From contig NW_026570247.1 in assembly GCF_019649055.1 (NCBI RefSeq), forward strand, positions 62,001 through 126,000: a DNA stretch of 64,000 bases, read 5' to 3'. The stretch is from Paramacrobiotus metropolitanus. Lineage: Eukaryota > Tardigrada > Eutardigrada > Parachela > Macrobiotidae. Below the pieces are notes generated by a model. That model did not search any database and was not told the DNA's origin. It saw nothing but the letters and a program-made list of their open reading frames with translations. Positions 35,731 to 47,707 of this stretch are shown in pieces (the stretch's first letter is position 1; every line of letters begins with the position of its first letter). The translations under genes and the position numbers were made by a program.

Positions 35731-35752
35731 AGTACCGGGCCAAATCCCTTAA
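35731..35752 (+). repeat. solo right terminus of the TTAA foldback family
   Basis: The sequence gtaccgggccaaatccc followed by TTAA equals the right end of the 32930-33860 element. No left half is present in the preceding 100 bp. Confidence 0.6.
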
Positions 35753-38700
35753 TGGTGCACTGGAGTCCCACCTCCCACCGGAGAGAGAAGACGGATAAAT
35801 GGCATTCCGGGCCAGCTGGCGCGAAAAACGGGACTAACGTTGCACGCTGAAAATTACAATAAAAAGTGTAGAAAAGTGGCTTTTTTAAATTACGTTTTTA
35901 CGATTTTCCTAGAATTACATATACACCTTTTCCGACTTGGTCGGCGCAACTGACGCCAGGCTGTGCGCCACTCCCCGCGAAAAAGCTGAAGACGGACCTT
36001 CCTATATTTGTAAATTCCAAGGAATAATTTGTATCCAGATATTTTGGCTCAGATGGTAAATTCGCGAACGAACATTGTCAACGCAAAAAGAACGCAAAAA
36101 AACGGAAAGAAAAAAATAATTTTTCAATCACTTTGGTGATATCTAAAAGCTTCGTGTTTATGTATTTATGCGTTAATGAATTGATGCAAGATCGCAAAAT
36201 GAAGCTATATGCCGTTTTTTGCTTCGCATTCATTTATTTATGCAAATTAACCCTTCGGATACTATGCACGGTCCTATAAAAGCTTTATTTATGCCTTATG
36301 CAGTAGCAGTTCGCACCTGGCCGCACAGGTAGGTATCTGCAACCATTTCTTCTCGTTAGAAAACGAAAGAAATTGTTCCATAAACATTTTTTTAAAAATT
36401 ACTATTTTTAAAGTTCCCTTCGCTAGTCTGCGACGGACTGTTTTCGCTGACTGCCAAACAGCCAAGGAAAAGCCATTAAATTTTATTTTTTTACCAGTTT
36501 GAGCAGTGTGCACAGCCGAAGTTCAGGTCTGGATTGAGCCGACTTACTGGTTTATTAATAGTCAATTTTAGAACAGCCTTTCCAGAATCACCCGTCTAAT
36601 GAATATTTTTTAGCACCAGGACGGGGATAACCCAATGCATTCCTCGTGCTCCTTCACTCGTCCGTTTCATTCGAATTTCCAACATCAGAAAAATTAACGA
36701 CAAGCAATGAGAAACGGGTTTTGTGATTCAAACAATTCAACGCAGTTCAGTAACACTTCCGAAATTAATGAATCCTTAGTCTGTGATTAAAAGAGAAAGG
36801 TATCTCGGTGAGAGTAAGCTGTAAAACCGAAGGATTTATTTAGCCGTTCGGGTATTCGGTATTCGGAAATACTTGCCCGAACTACCTATCCAAAATATTT
36901 ATAATTCCATGAAACCCAGAGAAAATACAAGTACTCACTCAATTCTAATTATAGCGTGCGATGATAATCAAGAAACTTTCAAAAAAATGTCTGCTTCCAA
37001 AAACGCAAACGGCTTGGAAGAACTTGAAAAAGTCGCGATATAAAATAACTCGTGCGATCAGTGATCATGTGTAAATCTTACACTAGAAAGGGTAGCGCAT
37101 CGCATGATAATTATGTACACAGTATATTATTGATTTATACGCACACGAAGAGACTAAATAAGATAAATTATATTATACAGGAATGCTAAGGGAGACATGG
37201 TGTATTCGGATGCACTAGTGCTGTTTCCTATTAAAATCACTGAGCTACGGCAGCATTGGAGTGCTCAGTGTCAGAGAGATAGAGCGTACAGCACGGAGAG
37301 CACGAGGTAGAGTTTACCCGTAACGCCATTTGCGTAACGCGCTGTGCGGCTGCGGGTGGCCTGCGTTAGTAAGATGTTTTGCCGTAGACCGCGGTTTTGC
37401 ATTGTGACATAATTATGTATTACTGTAGCTGTATCAAATTATGAGATCTTAGTGAAGTTATACTGCAGAATGTGAACATTTCACTGGTGCTAGTGAAACG
37501 GGACACATCTGAATGTGTACTTTTACGAATTTTCCAGTCTTAACCGCGATTTTCCAGTTGTATATCAGTATAGTCAGTTTAAAACGTGCCGGGACAAACC
37601 CTTGCTGTTATGGGCCTACGATGACTTCCCGGCGCACCTTAGGCGCACGGCTGCCAACCGCCACAAAGTACCATCCTGGCGAGAATCGTCAATGACTTTA
37701 ATAATCGTCAATGACTTTAGTAATCGTCAATTAACCCACGCACTCCACTAGCGACAGCTTACCAGTAAAGTCGAAATCAGCGCAAAGTATTGACCAAAAT
37801 ACGAGACTATACCACCTTGTAGTATAAAATCTGTAGTATTAAATTTTGGAGAAATTTTTTATTTTCCGGTAAGTATTACTAGTTTTGTGAAATAATCATC
37901 CAAAGTAAGTATGGGAGTAAGTCGTTGTAATATACTGCGTAGTACGTACTAATATCTGGAAAGTACAAGGATATTATAGGAGCAGCAGGTCCTGCTAGTA
38001 GGCATACGAGTATAGTAGGTCATACATAATCGCTGGCACAGATAACTGATGCTACCTGATATCAGTTTTACATAACTGAACAATATTTTTCTTGTGTATC
38101 AACTTAGCTCGTACGCCATTGTTATATAACATAACCAGTAATTACGATTATTATGTGAGTAGCATTCAGTGGTTCTACCAGTTTCTAGCAAACAGAAGCG
38201 CATATCGGCAAGCAAATAGCGTAAACTATTGTCTTTGGACCAAGGAGCAGGTGCACTGATTTCAATTTTTACCTTTGTCAATCTGATGTAATTTTAAGAT
38301 GCTACATATTTACAGCTGAATATAGTTTATCTGGAACATATTGTGTGTGGTTTTGTAATGTGGTAACCGTTAATATATTGTGGCGAGTTGCAACTTGCAA
38401 GCCGGCAAAAAATAACCGAATAAAAAACAATTATCGTTTTTTATTCGGCTATTTCTAAAACGTTTTTGCTTGTGTAAACAGGAATACTGGTGGAATGGCA
38501 AAAATTAACAATTGTTTCACTTATTTTATCAACAATTTCACTTTTTTGTAATAAATTTTTAACAGATTCTGTGGTTCTCTGCGCTCAAAAGTAATTAAAA
38601 AACCAGCTTAAATTTTCATCTAAGGAAAGCTGATTCTGAAAGGGGATGAACTGCTTAATGACTACGGTAGTCATTACATTAGCCTATTGCGTTCAGTTCC

Positions 38701-40789
38701 AAAGAGCATATTATCACAGTACAGAGCCGTATGGTTTCAAAGGAATGGCAGTATTGGATGCTGGTCAGGTAAAGGGTAAAGGGTGAGTTGTCGTTGGCTC
38801 ACGTTGTAGCGATTGTATTTGCAATAGCGTGCAACCATTTCAAAGACTCGTTGCGCTCTACCGTGACTAGTTCGTGAGTATCGAAACGCAGCGGAACTCC
38901 TTGAACGTCCAGATTAACTGCCGCCTTTACCTGAGATCGGTGTGCGTCTTACTGTTAGGCTTTGGGCCGCTAATTGGCTAGACGAAAATACCGGCGACCA
39001 AAGACCAAATCACCAAGTAAAGACACTGCTTATTTCAATGGGGTGCCCCGTCAGTTTTATGTTGCATCATATTTATTAATTTGGACTACTTCTATAGAAC
39101 TATGTTTGCTCAGGCTAACCAATTGGTTACTTTTTATACAGCGGAATATGTTAAGATTTCAAGTTACGAAAATTAACAGCAATAAGTTACAACGCGTCTC
39201 GTTGCGATAACCTTTTGTACAGCGTTTGGCATTTACAATACAAACAAAAATCTTTGGAAATGCGTTTCGTAGTTTAGCGTAAGCCGAGAAAAGAGCGTAA
39301 CGTAACCCTGTTTCCTATGGGATATGTGAAATTCCGCTCATCGATTCTGTTTCTAGTGGTACTGGAAATGCGTGAAAGTTCTCAAGGGACTACTGCTCGC
39401 GCTCGGTGAAATTATGTACATACGCTGCTACGGTGCGTGTAATCTGTAACGAAGACTTTGTAGCAGCACCTCGCGGCGCGCGCTTCGCGCTCGGTGCAAA
39501 TAATTTTCTGTAATAAATTATTTTCTATAATTGAAATAATGAAAGTAAGGCCGACCCTTAATTACAACGCATGGGGATCTTAATGACCGACCAGCGCGCT
39601 AAACGATAGTGTTGTCGCAAGCCGCTTTTCGGGAGGCTTTTCCTGCTGGTTTCCGCCGTTAACTCACTTAGTAGGACGGGGATAACAAATGACTCCAGAA
39701 AAACTGATGGATTCATCCTCTTTAACAGTACCCTCAGGCCACAGCAAACGCTGGAATGGCACCTACGGCACAACTCAGAAATGAGAATGACTAGGAACAA
39801 AATCTGGATATAAGTATCCGTATTTCTGTCAATTGACCTGGTGCCCGGTGGATGTTGAGCGCGACACCGTGGGCAACATCTGTAACCGACCGGCAGCGGC
39901 AGTGGCTACTTGTCAGCAGCACTTTTACATTACACCAGCCGTGTTCTTTTTGATATTGTACGCTGCTTCCGCGGTAGGAAAAACACGCTTATGGTCATGC
40001 AGCTACCTAAACCTTTGCGCACGGAACATTAATGCCACACAACTCCCTGTCTCCAGTACCGCGGCATGTTATATAGTATGACGCCCCCAATACCCAAAGG
40101 GTCGCGTAGAGCCTGACGTGTCATGCGCGAAACGTTAACATCCGAACCCGTACAATTCTTAACAACCGAAATGATTATACTACACACCTTAACCGCTTAA
40201 CGAGAGAAAAAAATGTTTTATGAAATAAACAAAAAAACACGATGTTTTTCACCCCAAATTTTCGAAATGTAATGGCAAATTTCATTGATTTTCTAAAAAT
40301 TAAAGTCCTGCGTAGAAGTGGGTATGTGTTCTTACACTGTACTAACTACTACGTAGGACCCACATACCGTCATTGTGTGTTCGGTCATAACGAACTGAAA
40401 GAAGTCTTGTTTGGACAGAGCAACAGTGGCGCTCCACCTGACACGGTGATGTTTACTCGGTGTGACTGAACACCTAGGCACAATCAGGGGTCTGTCATGT
40501 CGACAGTGTGTGTAGTCGGTCCGTGTATTCGGTCGGAAACCTTTCGGCGCCTTGTACCCGGGTACTTGAGTTGGGACACCGTGGACGCTGCAACCGCGAC
40601 CGCGTGTCCCGATCAAATCGGTAAATGCCGAGCTGCGGCGTAAGCGAAGCAAGCGGGGAGCAGCCAGCATACAGTCTCCACGTAATAGTTCCCGTTTTTA
40701 AAAGGGCTAGAAGCGGAGGAAGAAACACGACGAAGTGCTTTTGTCCTTATTCATTTGCAGTGGTTTGACTGTGTTCTGTGGTCAAAGCA
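35753..40789. other. 5 kb without recognisable gene
   Basis: Only small structures are visible. A strong hairpin has 18-bp arms at 38411-38428 and 38436-38453 (aataaccgaataaaaaac and its near inverse). A 17-20 bp direct repeat (aatcgtcaatgacttta) occurs two and a half times at 37684-37732. The open frames at 39558-39800, 39833-40081 and 40332-40670 have no domain I recognise. Confidence 0.45.
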
Positions 40790-41425
40790 TTAAGCGAATA
40801 TCTCGTTGATTCCGTAGATGGCTAGTTTGCTCAGTGTCGCCACATCCACTTGCCGCAGGTCCACCTCCTCCCACATTCGCGGACTGCCGTCGGCATTGAA
40901 GCCGCTGAACCTGGATGACAAAGGATAGCGAGAGCGGAATGTTTACTGGCACGAAATAAGTGCGGGCTGGTCAAGTCGGCTTACACTAAAAGATATTTGC
41001 GTTCCCGTTTGGTGCGCACATTAAGCGACTGGTCATGTGCATGCTGCCGTCGCTGCAGCGCAGCAGCAGTCGCCGAATGCCGATCCACATGTCGTCGATG
41101 GCCAGAGCGTGGGACTCTATGGAGAGGGGCTTCGTCAGCATCTGCTCGTGTGCCGGCAGACGACAGACTGTCCCATCGCACTCTAACCCATGAAACACTT
41201 CGCACGCTGGGAAGCCAAACAAACCGGCCACCTGCCAGTTGTACAGCGCCACGAATCGGCAGTGGTCGTCGTACCATGTGGGCACCATGGCCGCGGTGTG
41301 CTGCAGACGGTGCTGCTTTTGTCCCGTTAAGCTCTTGTGTTGGGAGAGGCTCTGGTCTTTGAAAACGAGCAACGGCAGCCTCATCTCCATGAATTCCAGC
41401 AAGAATGTCAAAAAGAATATTAGTC
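40790..41425 (-). pseudogene. F-box family fragment D (exon 3 part and exon 4)
   Basis: Exon 4 (40790-40910) is intact and ends LSKLAIYGINEIFA, stop TAA. A 74-bp intron (donor GTAAGC, acceptor TCCAG) separates it from an incomplete exon 3 (40985 to about 41425). That piece starts at FMEMRLPLLVFKDQ and so lacks the F-box end. It has lost about 120 nt near 41020 (after MCAPNG), which shifts the frame. It is nearly identical to copy E at 56240-56640, more than to A, B or C. It therefore comes from a recent duplication of E or E's parent, now in opposite orientation. Confidence 0.85.
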
Positions 41426-42034
41426 ATCTGTATGAACTTCGTTTTGTCAGGAAATTTAACTACATGGTGATCGGAAATCGGAATATGAAACCATACACTC
41501 AAAGTGTCCGGAATATAAGCAAAAACTAAGTACTGAACTTCAACGCAAAAGCACAGTCTGCTAAACTTTTCATCAGCACAAGCCAATTACAGTGAGGAAA
41601 AACAGGATTACAAGAACAAAATTTCTTCTAATTTGTCTCCTCATTTATTTATTGATTTATTCATTTATTTATTCATTTATTCATTTATTTGACTGGGAGG
41701 CTGTAAAAAATGCTTTTGTTTCGGTTGCAGGCTGTCAGCATCAAATCGCACAGCAAAACTGATGCATGCAAGCGATCTCCGCAGAAGTCTTTACGGGGTA
41801 TCTCTGGCTTATGACCTATCCTCCTTTGTAAAAGTAATATATGTAATAGATAATGGTAATATATCGATACTTGAACCTCCTTGGCGTGGCAGTTTAAAGA
41901 AGAAATGTTTGCTCTGGACCAAACATTCCGCACTGCAGTAGAGGCCATAACAAGCGTCAGAATGGACCATCCGACGTGGTTACAGGCTCTTTACCCGTTC
42001 GACTGGGGGGTTTGGGGATACGACGCACTGAGGA

Positions 42035-42970
42035 GCTAGCTCCCTCCGTCTACCTAGCATCGGCTTCCTTGCTGCGTCCGCTTATCTCCAAACTGTGTCC
42101 AACACAGCTCCAACCGATGTGACCACCGCAACAATGGCCTGGAAGGCATTGACCGGCTCTGATGATACGCCTGCCGAATCCATGCGTAGCATCCAAAAAG
42201 CATGGAATCATCCTGCCACTTTACGCGCCCTATCACACCTTTCTGCACTTCGTACATCCGCCATAGAAGTAGCGAATTTAAAGGCCATGTCAACACCTGA
42301 ATCCGGCTACTGGATCCACGCAATACCGGCGTCCTGTTTGGGTAACCTGCTGGAAAATATCGACTTTCAAACCAGCGTAGCACTGCGGCTACGCGCTCCA
42401 ATCGTAACTCTTCAATTCTGCAAATGCGGCGAATGGGTAGGCGAGTACGGTAGACATGGGACACGGTGTAAGCGATCTGCTGGACGGCTACCTTGACACG
42501 ATGGCATTAGCGGTGAATTTGCACGCGGTCTAACGACGGTGGTTTTTCTGCTAGGATGGAGCCAAAAGGATTGTCCATATCACATAGCAAAAGGCCGGAC
42601 GTTGTTACGCTGATCCCGTGGGAACGGGGCAAGCCACTGGCTATAGACGTGACCTGTGTGGACACTCTAGCCGACACTTACATTGGCCGAACCTCTCTCA
42701 ATGTCGGCGCGGCAGCAGAACTGGCCGAAACGAAAAAGCTTGCGAAACACGAGTGGCTTCAGTCGAGGTACAATTTCATTGCTGCAGCTTTTGAAATATA
42801 CGGAACCTGGGGAGACGGTGCCAAAAAGCTGGTTGATAAAATTTTAATTGGACACCTTATAGCAGCCACCACAGGGCAACCCCGCGCGAAAGAATTCTTC
42901 CGGTACACGGAAACTTTCATTGTAGCGCAGTCCGGACTATCTTTTGCACCGTTTCATAACGTTTTGTAGC
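42035..42970 (+). mobile_element. R2-type (RLE) non-LTR retrotransposon remnant, copy 2
   Basis: The frame at 42095-42496 contains SGYWIHAIPASCLG and a C-x-C-x9-H-x3-C finger (CKC to HGTRC). After a short break the frame at 42556-42969 continues with KRPDVVTLIP, ERGKPLAIDVTC and FEIYGTWGDGAKKLVDKI. This is the same finger-then-nuclease order as copy 1, but the sequence is clearly diverged and the aspartate context is PDV instead of PDG. The upstream 60 bp reads SVYLASASLL in another frame. The reverse transcriptase domain is missing. It lies 460 bp beyond the 3' end of F-box gene B and opposes it. Confidence 0.7.
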
Positions 42971-43430
42971 CAGTCAGTTTGTAGATACAAGCTTGAAGAC
43001 TGCATAGTGCGCGCATTATCCGGTTGGAAAATTATGGGGGAATTCGAAATCCAAAAGGTTTAAATTGGATACAAAGAAACAGTATACCGGTGAAAATGTC
43101 TGTAATTTGGACCACAGAACTGCAACGCCTGGGATGGAAAAGCTGACAATCAACTGTTTAAACAATATGTATGAATGCCAGTGCAAATGCTTTAGGGACA
43201 CCAACAGCATAAAAATATGTAAGAACAATTTGAATACGGTACGTACGTGGTCGAAAGCGCCAAAATAAACGTAAGAAAACAAAATAAAAAAGGGCAACTT
43301 AACAAGGTGATTTTAAGAAGACAGGAAGTTGCCTCCAATAACGCAAATTCAGTTCCTTCATCCAGTACAGAAAGCGTCAGCATGATTATCACTATTATAG
43401 CATGCATAAGACGGAGGTTGGAAAAACGCT

Positions 43431-45771
43431 TCACACACGGAATACTGCGTTGATGCCGTAGATGGCCAGTTTGCTGAGGGAGGTCACATCCAGCAGCCGC
43501 AGATCCTCCGTGTCCCACGTGTGCAGTGTCCCGTCCGCGTGAAAACCGCTGAACCTGAAAGCAGAGAAATACGCACTTAGAAGCCAGCCTGACTTCCCGC
43601 GTTAGCATTCATTCATTTATGCATTCATTCGACCGAACGTATGCTGACAACCGTGGCAGGATGCCAGTACGTACTCACAGTAAAAGGCAGTAGCGAATGG
43701 AGTGCCAGTCATCCGGATAATCCAGTGTGCGCACCCAGCGCGCATGCACCGCCGTGGCCTTGGCCAGCATGTCGGCGCTAACCGGCGGGAAGTGCTCATT
43801 GACGGCGTGCATGAACCGCGCCGCCATGCGCTTGCGCCGGTCGCGCGGTAGCAACAGCCGCGGAATGGTGATCTGCAGTTTGTCAGTGTCCACGGCGTGC
43901 GACTCCCGCGTGAGGTGCGCCATCATCTCCCCCTCCTTGTCACGCAGGCGACGCTGGGGTGGATGCAGCGGATTCCCCGTCTCGAAGACATCGAACATGG
44001 TCCGACCGAAGAGCTCGCTGACGCTCCAATTGTGCAGCACCATCATATCGCAGAAGCCTTTATATAACAGTGGCTTCTCCGCTGCCGGATGTATGGGATC
44101 CTCCCCTTCTTTGAAGTTCCACGCCACATATGCCGGTGGGTCGCTCGTAATGTCTTTGAAGTGGAGCCGTGGCACTGGCGCGTCGATGTCCAAGTGCAGT
44201 GAGATAGCGTCCAGCCAGTTGAACAGGAAGAGGCGATTGGGCGGGAGAAACTGCAGCAGGGTCAGGCTTTGGGTGGCGGCGCTGATGGAGCGGTTCAGGA
44301 GGGTGACGGCTTTGAAGCAGTTGTCGCTGTCGGACTGCAGCTGCCAACAGCTTTCGAAGGATATCCTGATATGTTCCGCCATGCGGGCGTCGTTCAACAG
44401 CAGCTGCCACAGCGCGCACACCCTGTCGCAACAAGGACAATACTTAAGTACAGTCCATTTCCTAGTTCTTGGTTCAGAGGTGAAAACAAGTCATGTGGCT
44501 ACCCACCCTTCAAGAAAATGAGAATGCTTCGGCTCTGCGTATTCATGCAGCGGTAGTACAGCCAATACAGTGCGCATACAGCCACGTTCAGTACTCCTAC
44601 AGTAATAAGTCTAAACCGAAAATTAGGAAAAGGATTATATGAATATTTTTAAACAAAATATCACAAGGTCACTGATGCAGTATTGTAACTGTGATTAGCT
44701 CCAGACCGAGTTTATCGGATGCCACTGTTCGTGTTCAGCTCTCGTAGCCTTATCTCTTACCGCTTGCATCTCATTTGGGAGTGAATATCCAGATAGGACA
44801 AGATATCGCTGTGGAGCCACGGCGTCAGTTGGCCGATTCGTGCAGTCGTCAGGACTGTGTCACTCCCCGGATCTGAAGCCATCAATCACCGTTTCAATCT
44901 TTAATTCAGGAAGACAACACCAATTTCAGTATGTTCTACGGCCCGTTTACTAACCGTCTTCCTGTGGGCGGAGGTTACGGTATCGGACGGATGGCAGATT
45001 GTCCCGGTTGGCTAAATGTGTCCGCAGCACGCCCAACAACGCCCCCTCCGTCGCCTGCAACGTCTCCGCGTCCCGGGCGTAACCGGCGATTACAAACAGG
45101 CAGCCATCCTGCTGGACGCGCAGATGAAAACGACAACGGTCAAACGAATTAGACCAATCGGATGACCGCTTGACAGTGTCGCGCACATGCTTGATGATGC
45201 GGAACTTGTCGGAGACGTCGCTTAGAACACTCTCCGCCTCGGGAAAGGGGATAAAGTGCCGGGTGTAGAGCAGACCGCTGTCCCGCTCCAACAGCGGCGG
45301 ACCCGGCGGCGGCCACTCTCCCATCGTTTGACCGCGGTCCACCGTCTCGCGGCAAGTAACGGGTGTGTGGGCGTGGCCGGGAACATCCAGCCGCTGCGTC
45401 GTGACGCTAAATATGCGACAGGAGGCGTGACAACCATCGAGCTTGTACAGCATGGTGGCTTGTCGGAAGCGGAAGGGTCCGCCGTCTTCATCACGCAGTG
45501 CCACGTAGAAATCCTCGCGACTGCCGGAATATCCACCAGGCTCCCCGAAGGACGGCAGCGACCAGACACTGCCCATGGGGATCCACTGCGGTGCGACCGT
45601 TGTGGAGGCGAAGTGGATGAAGGCCTGGTCGCCGTTAATATCCTGAATGAATCCCAGCCACCACGTGTCGTCAGCGTTGCGGACGGCCACCGTGTTCTGG
45701 TAGCTCAACTGGTTGGCATCCACCAGGAACGGCCGATACTGCGGCATCGCTCCACACGGCGAACCTGCCAT
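43431..45771 (-). CDS. F-box gene B: Tudor-like plus F-box protein, 4 exons, 598 aa
   Basis: Hand-spliced exons are 44955-45771, 44761-44872, 43679-44422 and 43431-43554 (1797 nt; phases 1, 2, 2; stop TGA). Introns are 82, 338 and 124 bp with donors GTTAGT, GTAAGA and GTGAGT. Exon 2 (112 nt) and exon 4 (124 nt) have exactly the lengths of gene A. The N-terminus MAGSPCGAMPQYRPFL leads into the Tudor-like WWLGFIQDINGDQAFIHF block. The F-box is LTPWLHSDILSYLDI joined to RVCALWQLLLND. Exon 3 is seven codons longer than in A and is the most diverged part (LLQFLPPNRLFLFNWLDA), which suggests a different partner. Exon 4 ends LSKLAIYGINAVFRV. No lesion is seen; it is the best-preserved compact member. 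The ubiquitin-ligase adaptor role is inferred from the F-box. Confidence 0.85.
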
Positions 45772-45790
45772 GATCTACGAAACCATCGGC

Positions 45791-45818
45791 TTTTTATTAT
45801 TATTATTATTATTATTAC
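45791..45818 (+). repeat. (TTA)n microsatellite
   Basis: An uninterrupted run of about eight TTA/ATT units lies about 20 bp upstream of the gene B start codon, on its 5' side. Confidence 0.9.
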
Positions 45819-46955
45819 GGCACAAGAGCAGACAACCCCGAGGGGACTTTAAGTCTGGTCGAAGAAAAAACAATTTTAAATGCAAAGTACAGAATTAAGA
45901 CGGATCCACAGATTTGAATAGATATTTAAAGGCAGGAATCGAGAATTCACGTTGCCAGCAAGAATTATGTCCAGTATCAGTGGAACTGTGGAAATAATAT
46001 CAACTAGACGAAATTTCAAAATTACCTTTCGCCGCTCACTCTTAAAGTGACTTTAAGGTAAAGTGCGATTCCGATTCAAAAACCTAACCAATAGATTTGA
46101 ATTGTAAAGTGCTCTTTAAGTACAGTAAAAGAAACCCTTTGAGCTCCGATAAGATAAAGAACCCCCAGTCGCAAACTGCAAGCTGGAAACACAAAGCTTT
46201 GTAAGTTAGCAGAGCACTTAATTAAGGCTTGCGGCGAACAAACACACTTGTACCCGGTTGTCTAGCCCCAGTGGTAAAATCACATCTGAACGAGCGGACA
46301 TAAATGTACCACCTGGGTCAAAATATCCGGATACACACCTGCAGACCTGCTATATCTCATGCAGCATTTTGCGGATACACGTCTACAAACTAGGCCAATA
46401 AACGCCCGGATACAAATTTACTAAAATGCTCTCTCTCGAACTTACCATCCGGCAACAAGTACATGATTCCATCGTCCGGTAAAACCGTCCGGGTGAGAAT
46501 CTTCATCAGCAAATCGAAAATTGGGCAGGCAAAATTTACGGCGGATGTTTCTAGAGCCGGCGGTTGCCGGCTTATAGGCGAAAGGTCACCTATGGCCAAT
46601 CAAAGCCTCGCGCAACTGAGCCAAGCGACTGAGCCCGATTCCTTCGCACGAACCACAACTGCGTTCTCCCGGTGGTGTGGCGCGCCGTACTATCGTCAAT
46701 GGCTAAAAGTTTTCCGGATTTCGGTGTTATTGTCTTCACCCGTCTCTGAGACGGACTTGCATTAGTCTACAAAGGCGTATGTAACGCCGTTGTCTTCACC
46801 GGTTGACCGTCAGCGACTTCCTCGACCAAACAGTGTATTACGCATTCGAGTGTGCCAGGTATCGTAGGCCTGGTCCTTCGGCGCGTCCACTGTATGCACA
46901 GCGGAGCTGACGCAGAACCCCACGCGAGACTGACAAGAATCACCGCGCATTAAAA
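45819..46955. other. no recognisable gene
   Basis: Frames at 46390-46599 (minus) and 46463-46765 (plus) overlap each other on opposite strands and show no family pattern. Upstream parts of the plus-strand F-box fragment may be hidden here, but I could not recognise them. Confidence 0.4.
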
Positions 46956-47250
46956 CTTAATAAACTGCATATTAGCATTCCGAGGCTGCTTCTGAAATGC
47001 ACCGCAGCCGGAACGAGCACCTTCCACACTCGTTGTGCACGCCCTGAACGACAACTTCCTCGGTCACCCAGGAGGCGCTTGTAACCGGCAGGAATGTGGA
47101 TTGGTGGATGCGATTTCATTTGGACGTTCACCATTAACAAGGTCACAGACGCTAGCAAAGGTCACGGCTGTTTCAGCGCGCTGGGGCTGCAACTGTGACC
47201 TACAAAGCCGATCCCGAGGATTGGGAGGCCCGTCGCAGTTAGGTTTCTTT
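46956..47250 (+). pseudogene. F-box family fragment H (end of exon 3)
   Basis: The plus strand reads LNKLHISIPRLLLKC, matching the IRIPRLLLRC block of exon 3. After a frame change it reads VHALNDNF. About 75 bp of unrelated sequence follows, then LAKVTAVSARW and, after another shift, PEDWEARRS. The segment stops exactly at a GTGAGT donor (47251), the same place and motif as in gene B. It is a worn relic, in the opposite orientation to its neighbours B and C. Confidence 0.55.
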
Positions 47251-47707
47251 GTGAGTGCCGGACACTTAATAGCGATTGTCGCGGACGAAAATCAGATTTG
47301 CATCTGCTACGCTTTGCAGGGTTCTGTTCGGATGGCACACGGCGTATGTTCCGTAAAATGTCGTCGCCGCAGCAACAAATTATCAAAGAAATGCCCTAAA
47401 GCGTTCGGCAGCAGTTCAGTTTTCTTTCAAATCGTTCTAATGTACAGAAATGGTTTCTATGTGGCTGTTGTCAGAAAAAAATTCGAAAACTTGAAAAAAC
47501 CGAAATAGAAAGAAAACGCTAGGAAACAATTAATAAAAAACATGACATGGTAATCCGAGTAGGAGTAGCCCATGAATGATGCAGACTCTGAATATATAGG
47601 CGTAACTATCATATATTCCCACAAAAATGTTTTATGTTGAGATAACATCGGCCGCGATCAAAATAATCCGCGCAAAGAATCAATTTGCTTTGTTTTGTCC
47701 TTTTGCG

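Noticed and set aside
39558-39800. 80-codon minus-strand frame that at first looked transposase-like
   Set aside because: On reading, no catalytic or family motif could be found and neighbouring sequence gives no support.
41239-41529. 96-codon plus-strand frame
   Set aside because: Antisense of fragment D; the equivalent frame opposite gene E shows it is a mirror of exon 3.
43727-44521. 264-codon plus-strand frame
   Set aside because: Antisense of exon 3 of gene B; composition follows the complementary codons and no motif is seen.
45256-45852. 198-codon plus-strand frame
   Set aside because: Antisense of exon 1 of gene B, ending in the TTA microsatellite.
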